Assembly: GCA_009827235.1 (NCBI GenBank)
Contig: SPMW01000003.1
Span: 1-64,000, forward strand
Reading direction: 5' to 3'
Length of the DNA stretch: 64,000 nucleotides
From: Candidatus Campylobacter infans
GTDB taxonomy: Bacteria; Campylobacterota; Campylobacteria; Campylobacterales; Campylobacteraceae
The notes beneath the pieces were generated by a model that saw only the letters and a list, made by a program, of their open reading frames with translations, was not told where the DNA came from and searched no databases. Shown here in pieces: positions 27,421 through 38,013 of the stretch; positions within the stretch are counted from its first letter, which is position 1, and the number at the start of each line of letters is the position of its first letter. Both the position numbers and the translations under genes were made by a program.

Positions 27421-27426
27421 TATAAT
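27421..27426 (+). promoter_or_regulatory. Candidate -10 box for uvrA
   Basis: TGCTATAAT ends at 27426 (TATAAT 27421-27426, extended TGn), preceded by a T-rich run as in Campylobacter promoters, 28 bases before the uvrA ATG. Confidence 0.5.
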
Positions 27427-27453
27427 TGCGCCTTTTAATTTTAAAGGGCGGGT

Positions 27454-30288
27454 ATGAGCCAAAAGAAAAAAGAATATATCAGCGTTACAGGCGCAAAAGA
27501 GCATAATCTAAAAAACATATCCTTACAAATTCCAAAAAATGAATTAGTCGTATTTACTGGCATTTCTGGCTCCGGGAAAAGCACGCTTGCATTTGATACA
27601 CTTTATGCTGAGGGTCAGCGCCGTTATATCGAAAGCCTTTCAAGCTACGCACGGCAGTTTTTAGGCAAAAACACAAAGCCAGATGTAGAGCGCATTGTAG
27701 GCCTAACACCAGCTATTGCCATAGATCAAAAATCCACAAGCAAAAATCCGCGCTCTACTGTTGGAACGATCACTGAAATTTATGATTATCTGCGACTTTT
27801 ATATGCGCGCGTTGGCATTCAGCATTGTTATAAATGTAATAAACCAATCTCAAAAATGAGCGCACAAGATATAATCGATCAAATCTCAGCCTTGCCAGAT
27901 GGCACGAAGGTGGTTATTTTATCTCCATTAGTGCGTGAAAAAAAAGGCACATTTGCTGACACTTTTGAAAAACTTAGAAACGATGGCTTGCTTAGAGTTC
28001 AAATCGATGGCATTATCCAAAGATTAGATGAAAACATAGAGCTAAGCAAAACCAAAAAACACACGATAAAAGCAGTGATTGACCGCATAGAGCTAACCCC
28101 GCAAAATCATTTACGCGTTATTGAAGCAGTAGAAAAATCGCTTGCTTTAAGCTATGGCGAGGTTGAATTAAGCATAATAAATGCGAGTGAGTTAGGAATT
28201 TCAAATGATTTTATGCATTTTAGCGAGCATAATGCTTGTTTTGATTGTAAAATTTCTTATGAAGTGCTTGAACCGCTATCTTTTAGCTTTAATTCGCCAA
28301 AAGGCGCGTGCGGGGGCTGTGATGGGCTTGGTGCGTGTTTTAGCATAGATCAAAGCAAGATAATAAATGAAAGTTTAAGCGTTGAAAATGGCGCATTAAA
28401 ACTGCTTTATGGCTTTAATAAAAGCTATTATTATAAGTTTTGCCTAGCATTTTGCCAGCAAAATGAAATAAATGCTAAAACGCCTTTTTGCCAGCTTAAT
28501 GCTAATGAGCAAAGAGCGCTTTTATATGGTAATGCTAGCAATGTGGAGTTTATTTGGAAAAGGCATAAATTATCAAGGCGTTTTGAGGGCGCTTTAAAAA
28601 TCAGCTATGATTTAATCAAAGATGGCAAAGATTTTAGCGATTATACCGCGCAAAAACCCTGCCCTGATTGTAAAGGCTTGCGCTTAAATGCTAGCTCGCT
28701 TGCTGTAAAAGTAGCTAATAAAGGCATAGGCGAGCTAATTAGTATGCAAATTAAACAATGCCTAGCCTTTATCGATAATGAAGCAAATTTTAAATATTTT
28801 AGCGACACGCAAAAACAAATAGCTATGCCGATTTTAAAAGAAATTCGCGAAAGATTACATTTTTTAAATGATGTTGGTTTAGAATATCTAAGCCTTGGGC
28901 GCGATGCAAGGACAATTAGCGGAGGCGAAGCACAGCGCATAAGAATAGCAAGCCAAATCGGCTCAGGATTAAGTGGCGTAATGTATGTGCTAGATGAGCC
29001 AAGCATAGGCTTACACGAAAAAGACACCCTAAAACTAATCTCAACCCTAAGAAGCTTACAAAATAAAGGCAATAGCGTGCTTGTAGTAGAACACGATAAA
29101 AAAACTATGCAAAATGCAGATTTTATCATCGATATAGGCCCAGGTGCTGGCAAAAATGGCGGTAATGTAATATTTAGTGGCACTTATAAAGAGCTTTTAA
29201 AAAGCAAAACCCAAACGGCCTTATATCTAAACGGCAAAAAACTAATAAATTATGCTAAAAATAGACCCCAAGAACAATGGATAGAGGTTAAAAACGCAAA
29301 TATAAATAATATAAAAAATCTAAATGTAAAATTTCCTCTTAAAAATTTTGTAGGCGTAAGTGGCGTAAGTGGCTCAGGCAAAAGCTCTTTGGTGCTTCAA
29401 ACGCTTTTACCACGAGCCCAAGCACAATTAAGCAAAGCCAAAATAAATGAAAGCGCACTAAAAAATGCAAATATCGAAGGCTTAGATCAACTTGATAAAG
29501 TAATTTATTTAGACCAAAGCCCAATAGGTCGCACACCGCGCTCAAATCCAGCAACTTATACAGGCGTAATGGATGAAATTCGCGAGCTTTTTGCTCAAAC
29601 AAAAGAAGCAAAACTAAGAGGATATAAAAGCGGACGATTTAGCTTTAATGTCAAGGGCGGACGCTGTGAAAAATGCGCCGGAGATGGCGCGATAGTAGTA
29701 GAAATGCATTTTTTGCCCGATGTAAGCGTGGTTTGTGATGCATGCAATGGCACGCGCTATAACGAGCCAACACTTGAAATTAAATATAAAGGCAAAAATA
29801 TAGCCGATGTGCTTTCAATGAGCGTAGATGAGGCGCTTTTGTTTTTTGATGCTTTGCCTAAAATTCGCACAAAACTAGCCACAATTCAAGCCGTTGGGCT
29901 TGGGTATATTAGCCTTGGCCAAAGTGCAACCGAGCTTAGTGGTGGCGAGGCTCAAAGAATAAAACTAGCAAAAGAGCTAAGCAGAGCAGACACTGGCAAA
30001 ACGCTTTATATCCTTGATGAACCAACTACTGGCTTACATTTTGCTGATGTGGATCGTTTAGTAAATGTGCTTCAAAGCCTTGTAAATCTTGGCAATAGCG
30101 TAATAGTAATCGAGCATAATTTAGATGTGCTAAAAAACTGCGATTATTTAATAGATATGGGTCCAGGTGGCGGGGATTTAGGTGGGCGCGTAATAGCTGC
30201 TGGCTCACCACAAGAGCTAGCAAAAAATTATAAAAAAACAGGCTCATTTACGGGAGAATTTTTACTTGAAGAGCTAGAATTAAAATGA
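27454..30288 (+). CDS. uvrA: Excinuclease ABC subunit A
   Basis: Damage-recognition ATPase of nucleotide excision repair. The 944-residue product has two ABC modules: Walker A FTGISGSGKSTLAFDTLYAEG near residue 30 and GVSGSGKSSLVLQTL in the second half; signature motifs TISGGEAQRIRIASQIGSGL and ELSGGEAQRIKLAKELSR; and Walker B segments VLDEPSIGLH and ILDEPTTGLHFADV. Zinc-binding Cys sets are CYKCNKPI, CFDCKI with CGGCDGLG, and CEKCAGDGA with CDACNGTR. The gene is full length and in the plus direction, with AGGGCGGG just before the ATG. Confidence 0.98.
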   Translation: MSQKKKEYISVTGAKEHNLKNISLQIPKNELVVFTGISGSGKSTLAFDTLYAEGQRRYIESLSSYARQFLGKNTKPDVERIVGLTPAIAIDQKSTSKNPRSTVGTITEIYDYLRLLYARVGIQHCYKCNKPISKMSAQDIIDQISALPDGTKVVILSPLVREKKGTFADTFEKLRNDGLLRVQIDGIIQRLDENIELSKTKKHTIKAVIDRIELTPQNHLRVIEAVEKSLALSYGEVELSIINASELGISNDFMHFSEHNACFDCKISYEVLEPLSFSFNSPKGACGGCDGLGACFSIDQSKIINESLSVENGALKLLYGFNKSYYYKFCLAFCQQNEINAKTPFCQLNANEQRALLYGNASNVEFIWKRHKLSRRFEGALKISYDLIKDGKDFSDYTAQKPCPDCKGLRLNASSLAVKVANKGIGELISMQIKQCLAFIDNEANFKYFSDTQKQIAMPILKEIRERLHFLNDVGLEYLSLGRDARTISGGEAQRIRIASQIGSGLSGVMYVLDEPSIGLHEKDTLKLISTLRSLQNKGNSVLVVEHDKKTMQNADFIIDIGPGAGKNGGNVIFSGTYKELLKSKTQTALYLNGKKLINYAKNRPQEQWIEVKNANINNIKNLNVKFPLKNFVGVSGVSGSGKSSLVLQTLLPRAQAQLSKAKINESALKNANIEGLDQLDKVIYLDQSPIGRTPRSNPATYTGVMDEIRELFAQTKEAKLRGYKSGRFSFNVKGGRCEKCAGDGAIVVEMHFLPDVSVVCDACNGTRYNEPTLEIKYKGKNIADVLSMSVDEALLFFDALPKIRTKLATIQAVGLGYISLGQSATELSGGEAQRIKLAKELSRADTGKTLYILDEPTTGLHFADVDRLVNVLQSLVNLGNSVIVIEHNLDVLKNCDYLIDMGPGGGDLGGRVIAAGSPQELAKNYKKTGSFTGEFLLEELELK

Positions 30289-30316
30289 AATTTTAATTTA
30301 AAATTAAAGGATAAAT

Positions 30317-31696
30317 ATGCTTAAAGATATTTTTAGAGAATACGATATTAGAGGAATTGTGGGCGATGAATTAAATCAAATAAGCATTAAAGCAATAGGC
30401 AAAGAACTAGGCGCGGTGATGAAAGAGCGTGGCGTAAAAAATGTAAGTGTAGGCTATGACGCAAGGCTGAGCGCGCCAGAGCTTTTTGATTATTTGCTTA
30501 GCGGATTAAATGCGAATGATTTAGAAATTTTTGATATTGGCTTATTGGCTACGCCAGTTGGGTATTATAGCGTTTTTAGCGGGGTTTTTGATGCAAATAT
30601 TATGATCACAGGCTCACACAATCCAAAAGAATACAATGGCTTTAAAATCACTATCGGCACGGATAGTTTTTTTGGCGATGATATCACAAAACTAGGCCAA
30701 AGAGTATGCGCGCTAGTAGATTCAAAAGAGCAAATTCCAAATAATACAAAATGCCAAAAATACGATATTTTAAGCAAATATGTAGATTTTTTTACCCAAT
30801 GTTTTGCGCATTTAAAGGGTTTTGATTTACCTTTTGTTTGTGATTGTGCTAATGGGGCTGCTGGCGTTAGCTTAGAAGCAATCATTAAAGCGCTTGATTT
30901 AAACGCTCATATTTTATACCCTAAACCAGATGGCAATTTCCCAAACCATCACCCAGATCCTAGCGTAGCAGAAAATTTACAGGATTTAAAAATGGCTCTA
31001 AATAGCGGTAAATTCGCGCTAGGCTTTGGTTTTGATGGAGATGGCGATCGCATAGCAGTGCTGAGCAAAAAACGCTTAATCAAAGGCGATGAATTAGCAT
31101 ATTTATACGCACTAAATATGAAAAACCCGCGCGTTTTAGGCGAGGTAAAATGTAGCCAAAATATGTATGATCAAATCGATAAAATCGGCAAAACTTTTAT
31201 GGGAAAAACAGGGCATTCTAATATCAAAAAAGCTATGAAAGAGCTAAATATAGATATGGCAGCTGAGGTTAGCGGGCATATATTTTTCAAAGAAAGATTT
31301 TTTGGTTTTGATGATGCGGTTTATGCGGCTATGAGGGTTTTAGAGCTATGTGCTAAGGGCGTGGATTTAGACGCTAAACTAGATCAACTCCCAAAACTTT
31401 ACTCCACAGATGAAATTAAAATAAACTCAAGCGATAAAAATAAATTTATCATCGTAGAAGAGATTAAAAATGCGCTAAACACAGCAGATTTACCGCAAAT
31501 TTTAAATGTAATAGATATCGATGGCGTAAGAGTGCGCTTTGAAAACGGCTGGGCGCTAGTAAGAGCTAGTAATACCACGCCTGTGCTAGTTACTAGATTT
31601 GAGGCTAACAGCCAAGAAAACCTAAGCCTAATACAAGAAAAATTTACAGCCCTAATAAATAAAATTAGCTCAAATTTTAAGGACAATAATGAATAA
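30317..31696 (+). CDS. Phosphomannomutase/phosphoglucomutase
   Basis: A 459-residue alpha-D-phosphohexomutase supplying hexose-1-phosphates for surface polysaccharides. It starts [15 protein letters not shown], has the phosphoserine loop [16 protein letters not shown], the metal loop [12 protein letters not shown], the sugar-specificity segment [12 protein letters not shown] and [20 protein letters not shown], and the phosphate-binding [15 protein letters not shown]. These fit the dual-specificity PMM/PGM (ManB/AlgC) class better than GlmM. AAAGGA precedes the ATG. queC overlaps its last 8 bases. Confidence 0.92.
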   Translation: MLKDIFREYDIRGIVGDELNQISIKAIGKELGAVMKERGVKNVSVGYDARLSAPELFDYLLSGLNANDLEIFDIGLLATPVGYYSVFSGVFDANIMITGSHNPKEYNGFKITIGTDSFFGDDITKLGQRVCALVDSKEQIPNNTKCQKYDILSKYVDFFTQCFAHLKGFDLPFVCDCANGAAGVSLEAIIKALDLNAHILYPKPDGNFPNHHPDPSVAENLQDLKMALNSGKFALGFGFDGDGDRIAVLSKKRLIKGDELAYLYALNMKNPRVLGEVKCSQNMYDQIDKIGKTFMGKTGHSNIKKAMKELNIDMAAEVSGHIFFKERFFGFDDAVYAAMRVLELCAKGVDLDAKLDQLPKLYSTDEIKINSSDKNKFIIVEEIKNALNTADLPQILNVIDIDGVRVRFENGWALVRASNTTPVLVTRFEANSQENLSLIQEKFTALINKISSNFKDNNE

Positions 31697-32426
31697 AAAA
31701 CTAGCTCTTTGCATTTTAAGCGGAGGTATGGATAGCGCAGTAGCCACAGCCATTGCTAAAAGCCAAGGCTATGAAATTTTAGCCTTGCATTTTGATTATA
31801 ATCAACGCACGCAAGAGCGCGAAAAAGAATGCTTTAAGATGCTTTGTAAGGATTTTGGCGCGCTAAAAAGCTTTATTTTTGATGCTAATTTTATAGCACA
31901 AATCGGCGGCGGAGCTTTAACTGATACTAGCTTAAATATCCCTAAAAATGCGCTAGAAATTTTAAATACAAACGCTTATGAGAGCAAAAATAGCATTGAT
32001 GCTCAAAGCCAGCAAACTTCTAATAAAAACGCACTTGAAAGCTTACCTATAACTTATGTGCCGTTTCGTAATGGGATTTTTCTTAGCATTGCAGCGGCTT
32101 TGGCTCAACGCGAACGCGCAGAGGCGATATTTTTAGGCATAGTTGAAGAAGACAGCAGCGGATATCCTGATTGTAGCGAAGATTTTGCTAATAAGGCGCA
32201 AGATTTTATTAGTTGTGGCAGTGGTGAAAATATTAAAATTTGCGCCCCGCTCGTGCATAAAAATAAAAGCCAAATCGTAAGCCTTGGGCTTAGTTTGGGT
32301 GTGGATTTTTCGCATACTTATAGTTGTTATGAAAATAACCAAAAACCTTGTAAAGCCTGTGATAGCTGTTTATTGCGCGCAAGAGGCTTTGCTATGGCAA
32401 AGGCAAAAGATCCAATTTTAGAATAA
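31689..32426 (+). CDS. queC: 7-cyano-7-deazaguanine synthase
   Basis: Converts 7-carboxy-7-deazaguanine to preQ0 in queuosine synthesis. The 245-residue product has the PP-loop [41 protein letters not shown], the [12 protein letters not shown] segment and a C-terminal zinc site of four Cys ([15 protein letters not shown]). An insert of about 35 residues after [11 protein letters not shown] is Asn/Ser/Gln-rich and low in complexity, making the protein slightly longer than most QueC. AAGGAC precedes the ATG inside the end of the upstream mutase gene. Confidence 0.95.
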   Translation: MNKKLALCILSGGMDSAVATAIAKSQGYEILALHFDYNQRTQEREKECFKMLCKDFGALKSFIFDANFIAQIGGGALTDTSLNIPKNALEILNTNAYESKNSIDAQSQQTSNKNALESLPITYVPFRNGIFLSIAAALAQRERAEAIFLGIVEEDSSGYPDCSEDFANKAQDFISCGSGENIKICAPLVHKNKSQIVSLGLSLGVDFSHTYSCYENNQKPCKACDSCLLRARGFAMAKAKDPILE

Positions 32427-32680
32427 ATCTAAGCAAAGCGCGCCAAAATTTTAATAACATTAAAATCGTAAAAAACCTTAGCTAAGTTCATCACAGTGCC
32501 ACACCCTGTGGATTCCATACGCATAACTATTTTGCCGTGCATACCCTACTCTTTGAAAATTTTTATGAATTGCTATTTTGGCAAATTTTTTTATAATTAT
32601 CGAGTGTTATTCATCAAATAAAAATTCACGCTCAATTTACATTTTTACTGTAATATTTGATTTTAAAACAAGGTTAAAAA

Positions 32681-33238
32681 ATGTTTATCATTCAATATTT
32701 TACAAATCCAAAACAAACAGGAGCTTTGTGCGCTAGCTCATCTAAACTAGCAGCGGCAATGACAGAAAATATAGATTTTCAAAAAGCTCGCAATATCGCT
32801 GAAATAGGTGCTGGAACGGGTGCATTTACAAGAAATATTTTATCAAAAAAAGATGAGGATGCAAATTTTTTCGCTGTGGAAATTAACAAAAAAATGGCAA
32901 ATAAACTCTCACATAAATTTGAAAATTTAGATATAGAAATAAACTCAGCCTTAAATTTGAGAAACATTTTATCTAAAAGAAAAATCAACAAGCTTGATAT
33001 TGTTATCTCTTCGATTCCTTGGGCTTTACTGAAAGAAAAAGAACAAGAACAGCTTTTATATAGCATTTATGAGTGTTTAGATGAGGGAGGATATTTTACC
33101 ACTTTTGCCTACATTTTACCAACACGAGCAAGGGCTAAATTTAGAAAAAAGCTTTTTACTTTATTTGGCGAAGTAAAAACTTCTAAAACAGTGTGGCAAA
33201 ATATCCCGCCTGCCTTTGTGTATTACTGCAAAAAGTGA
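32681..33238 (+). CDS. PmtA-like SAM-dependent methyltransferase
   Basis: A 185-residue class I methyltransferase. The SAM-binding motif is NIAEIGAGTGAFTRNIL, with FFAVEINKKMANKL as the acidic strand and DIVISSIPWALL in the post-motif position. The N-terminal FFTNPKQTGALCASSSKLAAAMT-type segment (here with IIQYFTNPKQTG) and the small size resemble bacterial phospholipid N-methyltransferases (PmtA) and KsgA-like enzymes. Substrate is not settled by sequence. AAGG precedes the ATG. A 254-bp gap separates it from queC; the gene is convergent with efp. Confidence 0.7.
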   Translation: MFIIQYFTNPKQTGALCASSSKLAAAMTENIDFQKARNIAEIGAGTGAFTRNILSKKDEDANFFAVEINKKMANKLSHKFENLDIEINSALNLRNILSKRKINKLDIVISSIPWALLKEKEQEQLLYSIYECLDEGGYFTTFAYILPTRARAKFRKKLFTLFGEVKTSKTVWQNIPPAFVYYCKK

Positions 33239-33242
33239 GATA

Positions 33243-33812
33243 TTATTTATTTGCCCTTTCTATATACTCGCCGCGCACAGTATCAACGCGAATAATCTCG
33301 CCTTCAAGCACATGAAAAGGGATTTGAACCACCGCACCCGTCTCAAGCGTGGCTGGCTTTTTGTTTGATCCTTGCGTGTCGCCTTTAAAATTTGGCTGAG
33401 TTTGTATGATTTTAAGCTCTACAACTTGTGGCACCTCTACGCCGATCGCCTTGCCGTTGTGAAAAAGCACATCAACCATCATTCCATCTATCATCCATTT
33501 TTTGGCATCGCCTACATCATCATCGCTGATGGCTACTTGCTCATAACTTTCATTATCCATAAACTGGCAATTCTCGCCGTCATCATAAAGGTATTGCATT
33601 TGTTTTTCTTCTAAGTTTGGCGCTTCGCATTTATCTCCGGCGTGAAAAGTTTTTTCAAGCACCTTGCCATCAATAAAGCTTTTAATTTTTACGCGCACAA
33701 AGGCTGGCCCCTTGCCTGGTTTTACATGTTGATATTCTACGATCTTAAACGGAATGCCGTCTATTTCAATCTTTAAGCCTTTTTTTAAATCGCCCATTTG
33801 GTAGCTTGCCAT
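33243..33812 (-). CDS. efp: Elongation factor P
   Basis: EF-P relieves ribosome stalling at polyproline stretches. The 189-residue product is full length, with KOW-like N-terminal domain and two OB-fold domains. The loop that is post-translationally modified in many species carries Lys34 ([12 protein letters not shown]), so it belongs to the Lys type; no modifying enzyme is in this window. The C-terminal signature [22 protein letters not shown] is present. It lies 14 bases downstream of serA and probably shares its transcript. Confidence 0.97.
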   Translation of the reverse strand: MASYQMGDLKKGLKIEIDGIPFKIVEYQHVKPGKGPAFVRVKIKSFIDGKVLEKTFHAGDKCEAPNLEEKQMQYLYDDGENCQFMDNESYEQVAISDDDVGDAKKWMIDGMMVDVLFHNGKAIGVEVPQVVELKIIQTQPNFKGDTQGSNKKPATLETGAVVQIPFHVLEGEIIRVDTVRGEYIERANK

Positions 33813-33826
33813 TATTTCTCCTTAAA

Positions 33827-35407
33827 TTAAATTTGTGCGTATTTTGCCCAAATACAAGTTTTTAGCGCATTTAATTCATCTAAAATATTCGCTTTTATAT
33901 CGCCATCGACCAAAATCACAGCCAAGGCCTCGCCATGTCCGCTTCTGCCTAGGCGAAAATCTGCTATATTTATATTTTGCGCTGCTAAAATCCCGCTAAT
34001 ATCGCGAATAACGCCTGGCACATCGGTGTTTTTAAACACTATCATTTGCCCTTTTGGTTTAAAATCTGTTTTAAAATCGCCAATTTGAACAATTCTTTGC
34101 TCATTTTCACCAAATACCGTTCCGCCTATAATAATAGCGTATTCATCAGTGGTTATTTTCACGCTAATTTTATTTTTATAACCACTATTTTCAGGTTTTA
34201 TCTCCACATCGCTATCTATACCGCGCTCATTTGCCACAAAAGAAGCATTTACATAATTTATCCCATCGCCTACGCTATCTTTCATAGCACCAACTAAGGC
34301 AAAGGTAAGCAAACTTTTTGCATAATTTGAAATTTCACCCTCAGCTATTAGCTTAATGCTCTTTATCGCGCCTTTATTTAGCTGAGCGGCAAAATAGCTC
34401 ATTTTGCTTGTTAATTCTACAAAAGGTGCTACATAATTAGGCAAATCTTCTGTTTTAATCGGTAGATTTAGCGCATTTGGATAACAAATACCGCGCGCTG
34501 CGCTAATTGCTTGCTCGGCAGCATCTACTGCGATGTTTTTTTGACTCTCAAGCGTATTTGCTCCAAGGTGAGGCGTTGCGCTAACATTTGCTAGCTCTAA
34601 AAGCGGATGCTGGCTAGCTGGCTCTTTAACAAAAACATCAATGCCAGCGTATGCGATTTTTCCGCTTTTTAAATTTTTATAAAGCGCATCTTCATTATAT
34701 AAGCCACCGCGCGCGCAGTTAATCAAACGCACGCCATCTTTCATTCTAGCAATTTGTGCTTCGTCTATGATATTGATAGTTTCTTTATTTTTAGGTGTGT
34801 GAATGCTAATAAAATCGCAAGCTAAAATATCATCAAAATTATTGGTATATTCTACGCCCAAATCCGTTGCCTTGCTCGGCTCAATATAAGGATCATAAGC
34901 AATTACTTTCATACCAAAGCTAAGCGCGCGAGTGCCGACACGGCTACCGATATTGCCAAAGCCGATTATGCCTAGCGTTTTTTGGTATAGCTCTGTGCCA
35001 TACCATTTTTCGCGCTTCCAGGTGTGGTTTTGTTGTAAATCATTCACACTTGCTATGTAATTACGCGCCGAGTTTAATAAATGGCACATTGTCATTTCCA
35101 CAGCGGCTATTGTGTTTGCGGTTGGGACATTCATTACGATTATGCCGTGTTTAGAGCAAGTTTGTATATCTACATTATCCACGCCCACGCCAGCACGCAC
35201 TAAGGCCTTTAAATCGCTAGCAGCATTTATAAAATCCTCGCCACAATCAGTAGAACTTCTAGTAATAGCTACATCTACGCCTTTTAACATAGTTAAAAGT
35301 TCGTCTTTTGGGACATTTACAGCGTCTATGATCTTTAAATCTTTTTGCGCTCTTAAAATTTCAAAACCCTTAGGGTGAATAGCATCACAAACTATGATAG
35401 TTTTCAT
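33827..35407 (-). CDS. serA: D-3-phosphoglycerate dehydrogenase
   Basis: First step of serine synthesis. The 526-residue long-form enzyme has a substrate-binding domain (RAGVGVDNVDI), Rossmann motif LGIIGFGNIGSRVG, catalytic segments LINCARGGLYNED and SATPHLGANTLESQ, an intervening ASB domain, and a C-terminal ACT domain (ADFRLGRSGHGEALAVI) that usually mediates serine feedback. The ATG overlaps the stop of the upstream membrane-protein gene (ATGA). The order rpsA/small protein/serA matches what I recall from C. jejuni (Cj0893c-Cj0891c). Confidence 0.97.
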   Translation of the reverse strand: MKTIIVCDAIHPKGFEILRAQKDLKIIDAVNVPKDELLTMLKGVDVAITRSSTDCGEDFINAASDLKALVRAGVGVDNVDIQTCSKHGIIVMNVPTANTIAAVEMTMCHLLNSARNYIASVNDLQQNHTWKREKWYGTELYQKTLGIIGFGNIGSRVGTRALSFGMKVIAYDPYIEPSKATDLGVEYTNNFDDILACDFISIHTPKNKETINIIDEAQIARMKDGVRLINCARGGLYNEDALYKNLKSGKIAYAGIDVFVKEPASQHPLLELANVSATPHLGANTLESQKNIAVDAAEQAISAARGICYPNALNLPIKTEDLPNYVAPFVELTSKMSYFAAQLNKGAIKSIKLIAEGEISNYAKSLLTFALVGAMKDSVGDGINYVNASFVANERGIDSDVEIKPENSGYKNKISVKITTDEYAIIIGGTVFGENEQRIVQIGDFKTDFKPKGQMIVFKNTDVPGVIRDISGILAAQNINIADFRLGRSGHGEALAVILVDGDIKANILDELNALKTCIWAKYAQI

Positions 35408-35898
35408 TTAACTTCCTTTAAAGTGGAGTTTATATTATATTTTTTGAGATTAGTTATAAAGCTATTAGCCGTAGCTGCGCTATTTGTGTTTATAAAAATA
35501 GTGTGTGAGCCATTTTGGCGCACAAGGCTAAGTTCTATATCTAAGCTTTTAGCCACTCTTTGCATACAAAAAATAGAATAATCCGTGCATTTTGATATCA
35601 GCACTTGATAGCGCAATGTTTTATTATTTGTGTGATAATCCAGCCTGCTTTTGCGCTCGTTTAATTCTATATACATTAAATTAACAGGCAAAACATCGCT
35701 GGATTTATTTAGCTTTGCGACATTAGCCATCCAGCCATCTACGCTTTTGTTTGTATCACTCCAAGTAATAGGCGCTATTGGCGTTAAATCAAACACAGGC
35801 TTTGCTACGCGCGCGTAATTTATCAAAACAACGGCTGTAATTATCAAAAATAACATTATAAAAGCCAAAGCAATGTATAAAGCGTTTTTACTTGTCAT
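35404..35898 (-). CDS. Single-pass membrane protein upstream of serA
   Basis: A 164-residue protein with one N-terminal membrane anchor (ALYIALAFIMLFLIITAVVLINYA, residues 6-29) and a periplasmic remainder. The last 80 residues, with paired Cys (ISKCTDYSIFCMQRVAKSL) and alternating strands and helices, could form a small alpha/beta domain similar in size to SPOR, but I cannot identify it. It is coupled to serA by a 4-base overlap. Function unknown; conserved position beside rpsA and serA in Campylobacter. Confidence 0.75.
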   Translation of the reverse strand: MTSKNALYIALAFIMLFLIITAVVLINYARVAKPVFDLTPIAPITWSDTNKSVDGWMANVAKLNKSSDVLPVNLMYIELNERKSRLDYHTNNKTLRYQVLISKCTDYSIFCMQRVAKSLDIELSLVRQNGSHTIFINTNSAATANSFITNLKKYNINSTLKEVK

Positions 35899-36111
35899 TT
35901 TTATTTCGCCTATTTGTGTATTGCATTAAAATTTAGCTAATTCATAACTTTGGTAAATTTCAATAAATTAAAATTTTAAACTACCAATAAATCAAAATTT
36001 TAATAAAGCAAAACTTAAAATTTTAATTATAAAACGCACAAAACAAATTTTAATGCGTTGCGAGTTTAAAGGTAATTTCACACTCAAACTCTCAACGCAA
36101 TGTGCTAAAAC

Positions 36112-37758
36112 TTAGGCTAATTGCTCTTTTATAATATCGCCTAGGCTTATTCTATCGCTATCTTGGGCATTTATTTTATTAATGGTATCGCGCTCTTTTT
36201 GTATATCTACGCGTTTTACACTAAGGCGAATATGCCCCTTGCGCTCGTCTATAAAGGCTATGGCTGCTTCTAAGCTATCGCCTATTTTAAGCGCGCTAAA
36301 ATCATTAACATCTTCTTTTCTTAAAAGCGCTTCTATATCGCCTTCTAAGCTTACAAAAGCACCAAATTCTTTTATATCTTTAATGGTGCATTTTACAACA
36401 TCGCCTATTTTATGAGTTTTGGCGTATTGGCTAATAGGGCTATCTTTAAGCTCACGCACGCTTAGAGAAATTTTTTGTTTTTCTGTGTCGATTTTGACGA
36501 TTTTTACTTGTATTTCATCGCCAATTTTTAGATTTTCTTTGCATTTGGCATTTCTATCCCAGCTTAAATCTTCGTTATGTAAAAGCCCTTCTACACTGCC
36601 GTTATTTACAGCTATGCGAATAAACGCTCCAAAAGCAGTAGTAGAAACTACCTTGCCTTTTACCACATCACCTACTTTATAAGCCTTGCGAAATTCATCA
36701 AAAGGTTTATCTAATAAATTTTTAAGACTAACGCGAAGTTTATGTGCGTCCATATCGATTTCTATAACCTCTACATCAATCTCATCGCCTTCTTTTATAA
36801 AATCATGCGGGTTTTTGATATTTTTATCCCAAGAAATTTCGCTAATATGCAAAAAGCCCTCTATATCATTACCCAAATCCACAAAAGCGCCATAAGGTTC
36901 GATATTGCTCACACTTACGCGAATAGTATCGCCTACGCTTAGGTTGTCTTTAACATCAGTCCAAGGATCAGGCATAGCTGCTTTTATGGAAAGTGAAAGA
37001 TGTTTTTTATCTTTATCGTAATTTAAAATTTTAACGCCTACACTTTCGCCTTCTTTATACAAACTCGCAGGGTTTATCGGCCCTTTGTAGCTGATTTCTT
37101 TATAATGAACCAAGCCATCTACGCCGCCAACATCGACAAACATACCATAACTAGTGATTTTTTTAATCACGCCGTCTATTATGCCCTCTTGTTTTGTGAT
37201 ATTTTCTAATGCTATGGCGCGTTCTTTACGAGCTGTATCTACAATACGGCGATTTGAAGCTATTATCGTGCCTTCATCTTTATTTACTTTAAGCACTTTT
37301 ACTTTTATTTTAGCGCCTATATTTGTATCGCGTATTTGTGAGCGCGGGATAAAAAACTCCACGCTATCATCATTTACACCTACATATCCGCCTTTATTTT
37401 TGCTAATGATTTTTACTTCATAAATATTATCAGCATTTTCATCATAATTTTCAATGAATTGGCGAACTTTCACTTTTCTAAGTGCTTTTTTGTGCGATAC
37501 TAGCGGACGACCTGAGCGCGAACCTGTTATTAAAACACTGATTTTATCGCCGATTTTATAAGTTAAATCACCATTTGCGTCTTGGATTTCATTTATATCC
37601 ATCACGCCTTCTGATTTTTTACGAACATCAATTAAAACTTCATTGTCTTTAATCGCTACTATTACGCCCTCACAAAGCGCTCCGCTACTTTGTGATCGCT
37701 CATCTTCTGCAAGCAATTTTGCGAAGTCTTCTTCTGTTTGGAAATGCTCCACAGCCAT
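36112..37758 (-). CDS. rpsA: 30S ribosomal protein S1
   Basis: S1 binds mRNA on the 30S subunit. The 548-residue product has six S1 (OB-fold) repeats; repeats three to six are the clearest, each with a GxVxxxxxFGAFVxL-type core (for example DGVIKKITSYGMFVDVGGVDGLVHYKEIS and CTIKDIKEFGAFVSLEGDIEALL, shown by their core words). The first two repeats are divergent, as in E. coli. AAGGAT precedes the ATG at 37758. The gap downstream to the serA-linked gene holds only AAATTTTAAA-type words. Confidence 0.96.
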   Translation of the reverse strand: MAVEHFQTEEDFAKLLAEDERSQSSGALCEGVIVAIKDNEVLIDVRKKSEGVMDINEIQDANGDLTYKIGDKISVLITGSRSGRPLVSHKKALRKVKVRQFIENYDENADNIYEVKIISKNKGGYVGVNDDSVEFFIPRSQIRDTNIGAKIKVKVLKVNKDEGTIIASNRRIVDTARKERAIALENITKQEGIIDGVIKKITSYGMFVDVGGVDGLVHYKEISYKGPINPASLYKEGESVGVKILNYDKDKKHLSLSIKAAMPDPWTDVKDNLSVGDTIRVSVSNIEPYGAFVDLGNDIEGFLHISEISWDKNIKNPHDFIKEGDEIDVEVIEIDMDAHKLRVSLKNLLDKPFDEFRKAYKVGDVVKGKVVSTTAFGAFIRIAVNNGSVEGLLHNEDLSWDRNAKCKENLKIGDEIQVKIVKIDTEKQKISLSVRELKDSPISQYAKTHKIGDVVKCTIKDIKEFGAFVSLEGDIEALLRKEDVNDFSALKIGDSLEAAIAFIDERKGHIRLSVKRVDIQKERDTINKINAQDSDRISLGDIIKEQLA

Positions 37759-37940
37759 TTTCTATCCTTAAATCTAGATTTAAAAGGCGTAATCATAGCT
37801 GATTTATGCTTATTCTTAGCTTATTTTTCTTGAAAAAATTTAGCGAAATTTTAGCTTGAGAATTTACACCTTTTAGGCATTAAAATTTTAAAATTTTTAT
37901 AATATTAGGCAAATTTTAAAATTTAATCAAAATTTTAATT

Positions 37941-38013
37941 GAAAGGATTGGTAATGAAAAAATTACTAAAATTTATTGATTTTAGCAAGCAAAAATTTCT
38001 AAATTTAAGCTAG
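37941..38013 (+). pseudogene. Truncated duplicate of the pstS start region
   Basis: GAAAGGATTGGTAATG at 37941-37956 and the next 18 bases match 39154-39187 (the pstS ribosome binding site and first codons) at 32 of 34 positions. The frame from ATG 37954 reads MKKLLKFIDFSKQKFLNLS and stops at 38013, inside the 3' end of the convergent HxlR gene. It looks like a decapitated or duplicated pstS beginning. A functional 19-residue peptide cannot be excluded. Confidence 0.65.
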
